NCBI RefSeq assembly: GCF_030272615.1
Contig: NC_081414.1
Coordinates: 915,193,648 to 915,257,647, forward strand
Direction: 5' to 3'
DNA: 64,000 nt
Origin: Cryptomeria japonica
Lineage: Eukaryota > Streptophyta > Pinopsida > Cupressales > Cupressaceae
Part shown: positions 1 through 11,503 of the stretch, in pieces
How the letters are laid out: every line of letters starts with the position of its first letter
Position numbering within the stretch: position 1 is the first letter of the stretch
Translations under genes and position numbers: made by a program
Notes under the pieces: model-generated
Told to the model about the DNA's origin: nothing
The model's database searches: none
What the model saw: the letters and a program-made list of their open reading frames with translations, nothing else

Positions 1-3000
1 CATTTCAAATTCCTTTTTCATCTCATCTACAAAATCATGACTCATATTGTCATCTCCTCCAAAGATTATGTCATCAACAAATACTTCATAGATCAGAATA
101 TGATCTCCTTCAGATTTCAAGTAGATATTGCTATCTTCACTTGTTATTTCAAATCTAATCTTTACAAGATGGGAGTGCAGGTGTTCATACTATGGTCTAG
201 GTGCCTGCTTTAGACCATACAAGGCTTTATGTAGCCTACACACCATGTCACTGTCTTCAGATAGGGAAAACCCATCTAGTTTCTCTATATACACCTCCTC
301 TTCAAGTACTCCATTTAGGAATGTAGATTTTACATCCATTTGGTATACTTTGAATCCTTTAAAAGCTGCATATGCAAGAAGCATATGAACTCCTTCCAAT
401 CTTGCTACTGGAGAAAAGTTTTCACCATAGTATTCTCCTTCTTCTTGGGCATATCCTTTACATACTAGTCTAACTTTATTCCTTATCACTGTGCCATCTT
501 CATTCAACTTATTTCTGAAAACCCATTTGGCTCCAATGACATTTTTATGCTCTGGTCTGGGTACCAAGGACCATGTACCATTCTTTTCTATCTGATCAAG
601 TTTCTCTTCCATTGCCTTGATCTAATCTTCATCTTCATGTGCCTCTTTGAATGATTTAGGCTCAAATTTAGAGATCATACATGAGTTTTCTCTAATCTTT
701 CTTCTTGTAAGAATTCCTTCATCCTTGTCTCCTATGATCTACTTTGGATCATGATTGAGTTTGACATACCTAGGTATATACTTAACAGCTTCCTCTTTCT
801 TTTCTCCTTCATCTTCATCTTCATTAGCATCATCATCAACTGGTGTAGGAGCACAGTTACTGATACTAGGCTGATTTGCAACTGGTTCCCAGAAGGTTAC
901 TACCAATTTATCTCCTACTTGCTTACTTTCGGTTTCCTCCGGTTTCTCAGTTTTCATCAACCCTTACATTGATGCTTTCAACAATTCTCTAAGTCCTATT
1001 GCTGAAACATTTGAGAGCTTTACTCTTGGTGGAATATCCTAGGAATATTCCCTCATCACATTTTGCCTAATGCTCACTCCTCTTGATATAACATTTTCTA
1101 CCAAACTCTCTAAAGTAGCTTACCACTAGTGTCTTATTGGTCTAGTACTCATAAGGAGTCTTATCCTTACCTTTCTTGATGAGTACCCGATTCATTGTGT
1201 AGACTGCAGTGCTCACCACTTCTCTCCAAAAGGTGTGAGCAACTTTTCCTTGGATCAACATAGTTCTAGTTGCTTCAACCATAGTCTGGTTGTTCCTCTT
1301 TGCTAAGCCATTCTGTTGAGGAGTTCGGGGGGTAGACAGTTGCCTCTTGATGCCATTCTCTTCACAATATGTGTTGAATTCATCGAAAGAGAATTCCCCT
1401 CCTTGATCAGTTGTAAGGCATTTGATTCTTCTACCGCTTTCCTTTTCTACTAGTGCTCTGAAAGCTTTGAACTTTCCAAAGGCTTCAGACTTGTCCTTCA
1501 AGAATGTGACCCACATCATTCTTGAGTAATCATCTATAAGAATCATAAAATACCTATCTCCCTGCACACTCCTAGTTTTCATAGGACACACAAGATCAAG
1601 TAAACTGTTTCCAGTGAAAGATTTACCTTTGAAAGGTGAGGAAGACATTTTCCCCAGTTGACACTCTCTGCACAAAGGATTTTCCTGTTTACTCAGCACT
1701 GACAATCCTCTAACTGCCTTGATCTTACTACCTTCATAATGTTATCAAAGTTTACATGGCAGAGTTTCCTATGCCATATCCAGCTATCATCAAACTTAGC
1801 CATGAGATAGGTACTGATATTTGCATTTAGCTAAAAAAGGTTACCTTTGGTCTACATACCCGTGGCCACCAATTTGCCATTGTTTCCTTTGATTTTGTAC
1901 ACTCCTTTCTTGAATTTCAAATGAGTTCACTATCATTTAGCTGTGCAACACTCAAAAGGTTGTGTCTGAGACCATCAACCCAATACACATTGTTAGCACT
2001 ATTCTTTACATTCAGAGAGATGGACCCTCTACCTTTGACCATACATGGTGCATCATTACCAAAGCAAACCACACTACCACCATACTCTTCCAAAGATAGA
2101 AACTTCCTCCAGTCACCAATCATATGGTGAGAGCAGCCACTATCAATAATCCACTCATTAGAATTATCAAAGTGGGAGACAAGAGCCTATTTGTCTATCA
2201 CATCTTCCTTTACTACAACAAACACAATATCTTCATTTTCTTCATATTCTGATTCCTCATCTATGACACCTTCATCAACTACTACAAAACAGTTTCTTCG
2301 ATTTCCTCCTTTGAATTTCTTGAATCTTTCTAGTTTGTCCTTGTTGTCACAATTAGGATAGTTTATAGCAATATGTCCTATCCAGTTACAGAAAAAGCAT
2401 TTCAGAGGAAGTTTACCTTTGTATTTACCAGTTCCCTTTGGAAGTCTCTCGAAAAGAAGAGCTTCAAATTCCATCAGAATCTCCTCATTATTCATTTCTC
2501 TACTCTATTTTGGTTCACCATTGGTGCTTACTTCTTTGCATTTTCTAGATGGTGCAGCTGATGCTCTAAAGGCTGATTCAGTCTTCTGCACACTACCATC
2601 AAATTTGTTTAGCTCATAAGTAGTCAACTTTCCAATGATGGAGTCTACGGATACATTAGTCTTGTCTATTGACCTGAACCCCTGAATAGCTGCAACCCTT
2701 ATTGCATAGACTGGTAACAAGGATCTCAAGACTTTTCTTACAATAATGGAGTCTTCTATTTTTCCTCCTGCACTCTTGATGTCTCAAACAATGGTTTTGA
2801 TTCTTATTCCATATTGTTGAATGGTCTCTCCTTCAACCATCCACATGTCTTCAAACTTACCCCTAAGGCTTTCTTCTTTAGCATGTTTTACATGCTCATC
2901 TCCGCCATAGATATTTTCAAAAGTATCCCATACTTCTTTGGGATTTACTTTATTTTGGACATCAATAAACTCAATGTCAGATAAACTACTAATTAGGGCT

Positions 3001-3188
3001 TCCATGACTTGCCCATTCTCCTACATCTCTCTATTTTGGTAGTCGGTAAGAGTATCGATAGGGGCAACATAAGCATTCTCAACATAGCTCCAGTGTTGAG
3101 CACCCATGCTTCTGATGTATATCTTCATTATGTCTTTCCATATATTGAAATTATCTCTATTGAACTTTGGATCTTCCCTCTTCATCAT
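1..3188 (-). pseudogene. Copia gag-pol of element A (partial, degenerate)
   Basis: This polyprotein would supply capsid, protease, integrase and reverse transcriptase for copia transposition. Reading leftward from the ATG at 3188 one sees a UBN2-type Gag, a zinc-knuckle region near 2400 with altered Cys positions, and the protease motif DSGCSHHM near 2130. A GAG-pre-integrase region and an integrase core follow at 1705-1142, with DDYSRMMW, TDQGGEF and TPQQNGLA. Reverse transcriptase follows at 612-1, with MDVKSTFLNG and FVDDIIFGG. RNase H lies outside the window. Gag and protease share one frame; later parts sit in other frames, so there are at least two frameshifts as well as several in-frame stops. 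A 13-base deletion relative to B is seen near 1065. It is a dead copy. Confidence 0.93.
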
Positions 3189-3245
3189 TACTGTAGGATC
3201 TTTTCCTCAAGCGGTTAAGATTACAACATAGAGGACCTAGAAGAT

Positions 3246-3257
3246 GCTTTGATACCA
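3246..3257 (-). other. Primer binding site of element A
   Basis: On the minus strand this reads TGGTATCAAAGC, the tRNA-Met-type primer site of copia elements with one change from TGGTATCAGAGC. It lies two bases (AT) downstream of the LTR end TTATCA. It fixes the direction of A and marks 3260-4705 as its 5' LTR. Confidence 0.9.
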
Positions 3258-3259
3258 AT

Positions 3260-4705
3260 TGATAACTCAATGAGGAATGGTGAGTACCAAACTGGGACTG
3301 AGAGGGGGGGCTGAATCAGTACTGGCAAAAACACTTTCCTAAAACTGGTTAAATAGTAAACACTGCAAATGACTTGCAAATAGTAACACCGATCTGAAAT
3401 AAAGTACAACTGATAAAGCTAAGAATGGCAGTGACAAGCATTAACTAGTTAATCACTTAGCTTTCCACTCATCCTAGTACTACACTTCCATTTCACCCTT
3501 ATGCATGAACATGTAATCAATCATAAAAAATATACTAACAACTAGTTCAACATGATTTACCTTCAGACACAAACCACTTAAACCATCACATGAAAATCAC
3601 CACACATAACAAATAGATTTTTCACATGGAAACCCAACTGGGAAAAACCATAGTGGGGATGAATACCCACAAGTTGTTTTGAACTCTTTAGAAGTTTGCT
3701 TTGTTAGGAGCCTAGTTCGGTTAAAGATTTATTACAATAGTTCTATTAGGAACCAATCCTGTTAGGGATCACCTAGTTAAGGGATGGCTAAAATACCCGG
3801 TTAAGGGTTAAACCCTATTAAAGGTTACCTTGTTAGAGGATTTCAAGAACTCAATGAATTTGAGTCACCCTGTTAAAGGATTTATAGTAAGCTGGTTAGA
3901 GCTACCCTATTAAGGGATTTTCCAATTGTTGAGGTGGTTAGAGATCAACAGGCATTACAATGATCTGGTAACAACACTCAATGCCTATGCAGATCCACTT
4001 TAGTTCCTCTTTTACTTCTACACTCACACTCTGCAAGTATCAATCCTCTTATCTGGTCTAGCAAATATCATGTATCTTTGCACTTAGATACACACACCAC
4101 ATTTGCCAACAACTTCAGAAAGAAGTGCAACATTGATCTTATAGGAAACAGATAGGTCTATAGCATAAACCCTAAACCTTAAACTTTTTAGGTTAAGCAA
4201 TTAAAACAGTTCAATCTAGACTGTTGAGCATATTGCATTAAATGCAATAGTCTTGAACCAATCTCAAGACATTCTCCATCATTCGTTTTGCATCGCATCC
4301 ATGGCGGTTGAAAACCCATCACTTGTTTTCACTGTTTATAGACTTTGCACACTCCTAAGGTAGATAGGAGCAATCACCTTCATGTAAGATCCTTCATGTG
4401 CACAAGGCTGATATGGCAACATGATCTGTTCTTCATTACAATGCTAACTCATCACAAAATGTCATCGGTTGAGTCACATAGGCTTGGAATACTTCAACTG
4501 GATACACTGAAGCTGAGACTACCAACTGGTAGTCATATCAAATTCCATGTATCAATTCACATCTCATCATACCGGTTCTCCTTAACACATATACCGGTTC
4601 TCCTTAACACATATATCGATTCTCCTTAACACATACCGGTTTACAATCATACTGGTTCTCTTGCCAATTGAAAACGTTAATATATCGGTTCACATAATGC
4701 CAACA
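3260..4705 (-). repeat. Shared LTR: 5' LTR of A and 3' LTR of B
   Basis: This 1,446-bp LTR begins TGTTGGCATTATGTGAACCG and ends TTGAGTTATCA on the minus strand. It is flanked by a primer site on one side (A) and a purine tract on the other (B). It holds the conserved TTTTTCCCA..GGGTTTCCA module (near 3620-3655), a C-rich tract near the 3' end (3301-3310), and many copies of a CCTTAACNGGGT-like word at 3700-3930. Relative to the LTR at 9110-10607 it lacks about 60 bp near the U3 end. Confidence 0.92.
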
Positions 4706-4719
4706 ATCTCCCCTTTTGG
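4706..4719 (-). other. Polypurine tract of element B
   Basis: The minus strand reads CCAAAAGGGGAGAT directly before the LTR start TGTTGGCATT. This is the plus-strand primer site typical of copia elements. The sequence GCCATCAAT.CCAAA before it recurs at the same place in G, H and I. Confidence 0.85.
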
Positions 4720-4947
4720 TATTGATGGCAATATACAAAGATATCACTTCGCTTCACATCTTCTCCCCAATTTCTTCAGATATCTTCTCTACTTCACATC
4801 TTCTCTCCCTTTGACAATAATGCCAAAGTGGAGACACAAGCTTCCCTGATCCATTATGTTGCTCCCCCTAAGGAGTAGCATCCTACAACACATCAATCCT
4901 GAAAAAGATTTGACAATGCAATACTTGACTGATGTGGATCTCATACC

Positions 4948-7900
4948 TTAGTTCACCTCTTGAAGGGGGAGCACCCCTAATTCACCTCTTAAGTAGGTAA
5001 ATGTAGCCTTTGGAAGAGGCTTGGTGAATATGTTTGCTGACTGCTCCTTGCTAGAAACATGTTCCAGTGCAATCTCTTTGTTCTATACCTTTTCCCTCAA
5101 CAAATGATACTTAAGCTCAAAGTGCTTGGTTCTAGAATGCAAAACTGGATTCTTGGAAATATTGATAGCTCTTGTGTTATCACAAAATATGCTTACTGTT
5201 CCTGAGACAGGAACTTTGAAGCCATTCAATACATGCTTCATCCAAATAGTTTGGGTGCAATTAATAAAAGCTGCAACATACTCCACTTCTATTGTAGATT
5301 GAGAGATACAACTCTGCATCTTACTTATCCATGAGACTAGTCTATCACTAAGAAAGAATGCACCACCGGTTGTGCTTTTTCGGTCATCCACATTACCAGC
5401 ACAATCAATATCTGTGAATACTTTCAAGTTGAAATCATTGCTATAAGGATACCACAATCTATAGTCAATAGTTCCCTTTAGATATCTAAGAATTTGCTTG
5501 GCTGCAACCAACTGGGATTCTCTTGGGCTTTTCTAGAACCTTGCGGTAATGCCAACTACATGTGCAATATCTAGTTTGTTGTTCACTACATAATGCAACT
5601 AGCCAATCATTGATCGGTATTCCTTCTCATCCACCAAGGCTAAGTCATCCTCTTTGGATAATTTACAACCAGTCACCATCGGTGTACCAACTAGTTTGCT
5701 ATCTTCCATGCCAAAGGTCTTCAACACATCTTTGACATACTTGGACTAAGTAATAAAGATTCCATCTTTTATTTGTTGAATCTGCAGTCCAATGAAGAAC
5801 TTAATCTTCCCTATGAGTGACATTTCAAATTCCTTTTCCAATCTCATCTACAAAATCATGACTCATCTTTTCATCTCCTCCAAAGATTATGTCATCAACA
5901 AATACTTCACAAATCAGAATTTGATCTCCTTCAGATTTCAAGTAGATACTGCTATCTTCACTTGTTCTTTCAAATCCAATCTTCACAAGATGGGAGTGTA
6001 GCCATTCATACCATGCTCTACGTGCCTGCTTTAGACCATACAATGCTTTATGTAGCCTACACACCATGTCACTGTCTTCGTATAAGGCAAACCCATCTGG
6101 TTGCTCTATATACACCTCCTCTTCAAGTACTCCATTTAGGAATGCAGATTTTACATCCATTTGGTATACTTTGAATCCTTTAAAAGCTGCATATGCAAGA
6201 AGCATATGAACTCCTTCCAATCTTGCTACTGGAGCAAAGGTTTCTCCAAAGTCTTCTCCTTCTTCTTGGGCATATCCTTTACATACTGGTCTGACTTTAT
6301 TCGTTACCACTGTGCCATCTTTATTCAACTTATTTATGAAAACCATTTGGTTCCAATGACATTTTTATGCTCCGATCTGGGTACCAAGGACCATGTACCA
6401 TTCTTCTCTATCTGATCAAGTTCCTCTTCCATTGCCTTGATCCAGTCTTCATCTTCATGTGCCTCTTTGAATCATTTAGGCTCAAATTTAGAGATCATAC
6501 ATGAGTTTTCCCTGATCTTTCTTCTTGTAAGAATTCTTGCATCCTTGTCTCTTATGATCTGCTTTGGATCATGATTGAGTTTGACATACCTAGGTATGTT
6601 CTTAACAACTTCCTCTTTCTTTTCTCCTTCATCTTCATCTTCATTAGCATCAACATCAACTAGTGTAGGAGCACAGTTACTGATGCTGGGCTGATTTGCA
6701 ACTGGTTCCCAAAAGGTTATTACCAGTTCATCTCCTACTTGCTTACTGTCAGTTTCCTCCAGTTTCTCAAAGTTTTCATCAAACCTTACATTGATGCTTT
6801 CAACAATTCTCTAAGTCCTATTGTTGAAACATTTGAGAACTTTACTCTTGGTGGAATATCCTAGGAATATTCCCTCATCACATTTTGCATCAAACTTGCT
6901 CTGATGTTCACTCCTCTTGATATAACATTTTCTACCAAACAGTCTAAAGTAGCTCACCACTGGTGTCTTACCGGTCTAGTACTCATAAGGAGTCTTATCC
7001 TTACCTTTCTTGATGAGTACTCAGTTTGTTGTGTGGACTGTGGTGCTCACCGCTTCTCTCCAAAAGGTGTGAGCAACATTTCCTTGGATCAACATAGTTC
7101 TAGCCACTTCAACCAGAGTCTAGTTGTTCCTCTATGCTAAGCCATTCTGCTAAGGAGTTCGGGCAGTAGGCAGTTCCCTCTTGATGCTATTCTCTTCACA
7201 ATATTTGTTGAATTCACTGGAAGTGAATTCCCCTCCTTGATCAGTTCTAAGGCATTTGATTCTTCTACCACTTTCCTTTTCTACCATTTCTCTGAAAGCT
7301 TTGAACTTTCCAAAGGCTTCAAACTTGTCCTTCAAGAATGTGACCCACATCATTCTTGAGTAATCATCTGTAAGAATCATAAAATACCTATCTCCCTGCA
7401 CACTCCTAATTTTCATAGGAGCACATAAATAAGTATGCACAAGATCAAATAAATTGTTTGCAGTGAAAGATTTACCTTTGAAAGTTGAGGAAGACATTTT
7501 CCCCAGTTGATACTCTCTGCACAAAGGATTTTTTGGTTTACTCAGCACTGACAATCCTCTAAATTCCTTGATCTTACTGGCCTTCATAATGTTATCAAAG
7601 TTTACATGGCAGAGTCTCCTATGCCATATCCAGCTATCATCAAACTTAGCCATAAGACAGGTACTGATATTTGCATTCGGCTGAAACAGGTTACCTTTGG
7701 TCTGTATACCAGTGGCCACCAATTTGCCATTCTTTCCTTTGATTCTGCACACTCCATTCTTGAATTTTAGAGTGAGTCCACTATCCTTCAGTTGGGCAAC
7801 ACTCAAAAGGTTGTGTCTGAGACCATCAACCCAATACACATTGTCAGCATTGCTCTTTACATTAAGAGAGATGGACCCTCTGCCTTTGACCATACATGGT

Positions 7901-9038
7901 GCATCATTACCAAAGCGAACCACACCACCATCATACTCTTCCAAAGATAGAAAATTTCTTTGGTCACTAGTCATATGGTGAGAGGAGCCACTGTCAATAA
8001 TCCACTCATTGGAATTATCAAAGTGGGAAATAAGAGCCTTTTTGTTGGACACATCTTCCTTTATTGCAACAAACACAACATCTTCATTTTCTTCATCTTT
8101 TGATTCCTCATCTATGACACTTCATCAACTACTACAAAACAGCTTCTCCATTTTCCTCCTTTGAATTTCTTGAATCTTTTCAGCTTGTCCTTATTGTCAC
8201 CATTAGGACAGTTTACAGCAGTGTGTCCTATATGGTTATAGGAAAAGCATTTCAAAGGAAGTTTACCTCTGTATTTACCGATTCCCTTTGGAAGTCTCTT
8301 TGCAAGAAGAGCTTCAAATTCCATTAGAATCTCCTCATTATTCATTTCCCTACTCTATTTTGGTTCACCATTGGTGCTTACTTCTTTGCCTTTTCTAGAT
8401 GGTGCAGCTAATGCTCTAAAGGATGATTTAGTCTTTTACACACTACCATCAAAACTATTTAGCTCATAAGCAGTCAACTTTGCAATGATGGAGTCTAGGA
8501 ATACCTTAGTCTTGTCTATTGACCTCAACTCCTGAATAGCTGCAACCCTTATTGCATAGACCGGTAACAAGGATCTCAAGACTTTGCCTACAATAGTGGA
8601 GTCTTCTATTTTGCCTCTTGCACTCTTGATGTCTCCAACAATGGTTTTGATTCTTATTCCATATTGTTGAATGGTCTCTCCTTCAACCATCCACATGTCT
8701 TCAAACTTACCCCTAAGGCTTTCTTCTGTAGCCTATTTTACATGCTCATCTTTGCCATAGATATTTTCAAGAGTATCCCATACTTCTTTTGGATTTACCT
8801 TATCTTGGATATCAATAAACTCAATGTCAGATAAACTAATAATTAGGGCTTCCATGACTTGCCCATTCTCCTACATCTCTCTCTTTTGGTCATCGGTAAG
8901 AGTACCGGTAGGGGCAACATAAGCATTCTCAACATAGCTCTAGTGTTGAGCATGCATGCTTCTGATGTATATCTTCATTCTATCTTTCCATATATTGAAA
9001 TTATCTCTATTGAACTTTGGACCTTCCATCTTCATCAT
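4948..9038 (-). pseudogene. Copia gag-pol of element B (complete in layout, degenerate)
   Basis: This is the full copia order Gag-PR-IN-RT-RNase H. The start is the ATG pair at 9038-9033, 72 bases after the LTR and after the primer site. The zinc knuckle at about 8250-8200 has a Cys-to-Tyr change (CFSYNHIGH). The protease motif is DSGSSHHM near 7990, followed by the GAG-pre-integrase region, and the integrase frame is open from 8076 to 7150. RT at 6346-5825 keeps both [10 protein letters not shown] and FVDDIIFGG. RNase H occupies 5511-5083, and the frame ends with LGVLPLQEVN and a stop at 4948. At least three frameshifts and many TAG/TAA/TGA stops are present, so it is not expected to be functional. 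It pairs closely with H (30457-34500). Confidence 0.93.
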
Positions 9039-9095
9039 TACTATAGGATCTTTGCCTCAAGTAGTTAAGCTTACAACACAGAGGACCTGAAAGTT

Positions 9096-9107
9096 GCTCT
9101 GATACCA
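9096..9107 (-). other. Primer binding site of element B
   Basis: The minus strand reads TGGTATCAGAGC, the canonical initiator tRNA-Met primer site of copia elements, two bases after the LTR end. Confidence 0.93.
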
Positions 9108-9109
9108 AT

Positions 9110-10607
9110 TGATAACTCAATGAGGAATAGTGAGTACCAAACCAGTAATGAGAGGGGGTGGGGGTGAATCAGTATAGGAAAAAACACTTTCCTAAATCCG
9201 GTTAGATAACAAACACTGCAAATGATTGGCAAATAGTAACACCGGTCTGAAACAGAGTACAACTAGTAAAGATAAGAATGACAATGACAAGCATTAACTG
9301 TTTAATCACTTAGCTTTCCACTCATCCTAGTACCACACTTCCATTTCACCCTTATGCATGAACAGGTAATTAGTCATCAAAAATATACTAACAGCTAGTT
9401 CAACATGATTTACCTTCAGACACAAATCACTTAAACCATCACATGAAAATCACCACACATAACACAAATTTTTCACGTGGAAACCCAACCGGGAAAAACT
9501 ATGGTGGGGATGAATACCCACAAGCTGTTTTGAACTCTTTAGAAGTCTTCTCTATTAGGAGCCTAGTCCGGTTAAACACTTATTACAATAGGTTCTGTTA
9601 GGAACTAATCCTGCTAGGGATCACCCGGTTAAGGTATGGCTAAAATACCCTTTTAAGGGTTAAACCTTGTTAAAGGTTACCTTGTTAGAGGATTTCAAGA
9701 ACTCAATGAATTTGAGTCACCCTATTAAAGGATTTACAATAAGTTGGTTAGAGCTACCCTATTAAGATATTTTCCAACTGTTGAGGTGGTTAGAGATCAA
9801 TAGGTATTACAATGATCTGGTAACAACACTCAATGCCAATGAAGATCTGCTTTATTTCCTCTTCTCCTTCTGTACTCACACTCTGCAAGTATCGATCCTC
9901 TTATCTGGTCTGGAAAGAATTGTGTATCTCTGCACTTAGATACACACACCACATTTGCCAACAACTTCAGAAAGAACATAGATCTTATAGGAAACAGATA
10001 GGTTGGTAGCATAAACCTTAAACTTTTTAGGTTAAACAATTCAAACGGTTCAATCCTGACCATTGAGCATATTGCATTAAATGCAACAGTCTTGAACTGA
10101 TCTCAATAAATTCTCCATCATTCTTTCTCCATCGCATCCATGGTGGTTGATAACCCATCACGCTTTTTCACCGTTTACAGACTTCGCACACTCCCAAGGT
10201 AGATAGGAGCATTAACCTTCATGCAAGATCCTTCATGTGCACAAGACTGATGTGGCAACATAATCTGTTCTTCATTACAATGCTAACTCATCACAAAATG
10301 TCATGGGTTGAGTCACATAGGCTTGGAATATTTCAACCGGAAACCCTGAAGCTGAGACTACCAACCGGTAGTCATATCACATTCCATGTACCAATTTACA
10401 TCTCATCATATTGGTTCTCCTTAACACATATACCGGTTCTCCTTAACACATATATTGGTTCTCCTTAACACATATACTGGTTTACAATCATATCGGTTCT
10501 CTTGCCAATTGAAAACTTCAATATACCAGTTCACTTTTCAGCATATTGACATCAATGACAACATACAATGTCATCATGTCTTCATACCGGTTCACATAAT
10601 GCCAACA
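9110..10607 (-). repeat. 5' LTR of element B
   Basis: This 1,498-bp LTR has TG...CA ends and the same family signature as 3260-4705, 28781-30384 and 34741-36308. The first bases beyond it (10608 onward) are not a purine tract, so this is the outer right end of the tandem array. The adjoining AATCT (10608-10612) would be one copy of the target duplication; the other lies outside the window. Confidence 0.9.
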
Positions 10608-11503
10608 AATCTATTATCATCTAGAGATTACTTGGTTATGTCGAAGACATGGTTTGGACACTTGGTTTCGGTGATTTCATTAGTGGTCTAATCGAGTTTG
10701 AATATTTTTTGTTACCGGCAAATTGTTTTAGGTTATTGTCTGGCATGCGTTATCTATTCCAAATTAGCACGACACATTATAGAGATTATTTATTGTTTGG
10801 TTATTATTGTAGATGCATTTAGCTAACATGATTCATTTCACATTGATTCATTTTTAATTGATTTAATTGTAATATTCTTAGTGAGCCAACCTATACAATT
10901 GGTCTTAGGTTTTGGTATATATGTAAGATCTCAGTTGTGAGATTGACATGGTAGTAGAAGAGGAATGTAATAAGGTATATGCAAATATAAGTAGAGATAC
11001 TCACACATACATCATTTGAAGATTCAAGGAAGGTATGAAGAAGATAATCAGAGCTTAATAGGTACTGAATCTAACATATGAAGATGCTACTTTGAGCACT
11101 ACATTATCATTGGATTTAACCATCCAATTGTAGTCAGTGCGACTCTCATTTTGTGATTGAGCAGTGAGCTCTAGGAAATTTACCTTTTTGCATGTACAAA
11201 CCCCATTTGTACACACATACTATCTCCAGTAGTATCATCTGATTGTGGGTAAGGTTTCTTACCATGGTTTTTCCCCTTACAGGGTTTCCACGTACACATA
11301 TCTATGTTATGTGTTGTGGATGTTATTTGTCTTTTTGTTTCATGCATTAAGCTTCACTGGTATTATTATTAACTGTTAAACTGTCAACCAGCATTAAGTT
11401 TGGTTTACTGGTATTATGCATCAAGTTTGATTAAGTTATGTTTGGGTTGAAATTATTAGACAATTGATTCAACCCCCCTCTTATTTGCCTCTAGGTCCTA
11501 ACA
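10608..11503 (+). repeat. Partial LTR of element M (plus strand)
   Basis: No coding signal is seen. A TATA-like TATATAT (10916-10922) is followed by GTAAGATCTCA, as in the LTRs of element I. Then comes the conserved module CCATGGTTTTTCCC..GGGTTTCCACG (11260-11295), a C-rich tract in ATTCAACCCCCCTC (about 11468-11482), and the end CTCTAGGTCCTAACA at 11503. No primer site follows, so this is a 3' or solo LTR end rather than a 5' LTR. Its left part is cut off by the A/B array. It looks like a distant relative of element I. Confidence 0.65.

Larger units (their letters stand above)
1..10607 (-). mobile_element. Tandem Ty1/copia array (elements A and B sharing an LTR)
   Basis: Two internal regions of one copia family lie head to tail on the minus strand: A (1-3259, cut by the window edge) and B (4706-9109). 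One LTR (3260-4705) is at the same time the 5' LTR of A, with a primer site on its left, and the 3' LTR of B, with a purine tract on its right. A second LTR (9110-10607) is the 5' LTR of B. The layout int-LTR-int-LTR is what unequal LTR-LTR recombination produces. Element H on the plus strand belongs to the same family, with the same LTR ends (TGTTGGCATTATGTG...GAG[CT]TATCA) and the same pol. The far end and its target duplication are outside the window. Confidence 0.9.

Noticed and set aside
4345-4849. Plus-strand frames within the shared A/B LTR
   Set aside because: Antisense to the LTR and without conserved protein features in the other LTR copies.
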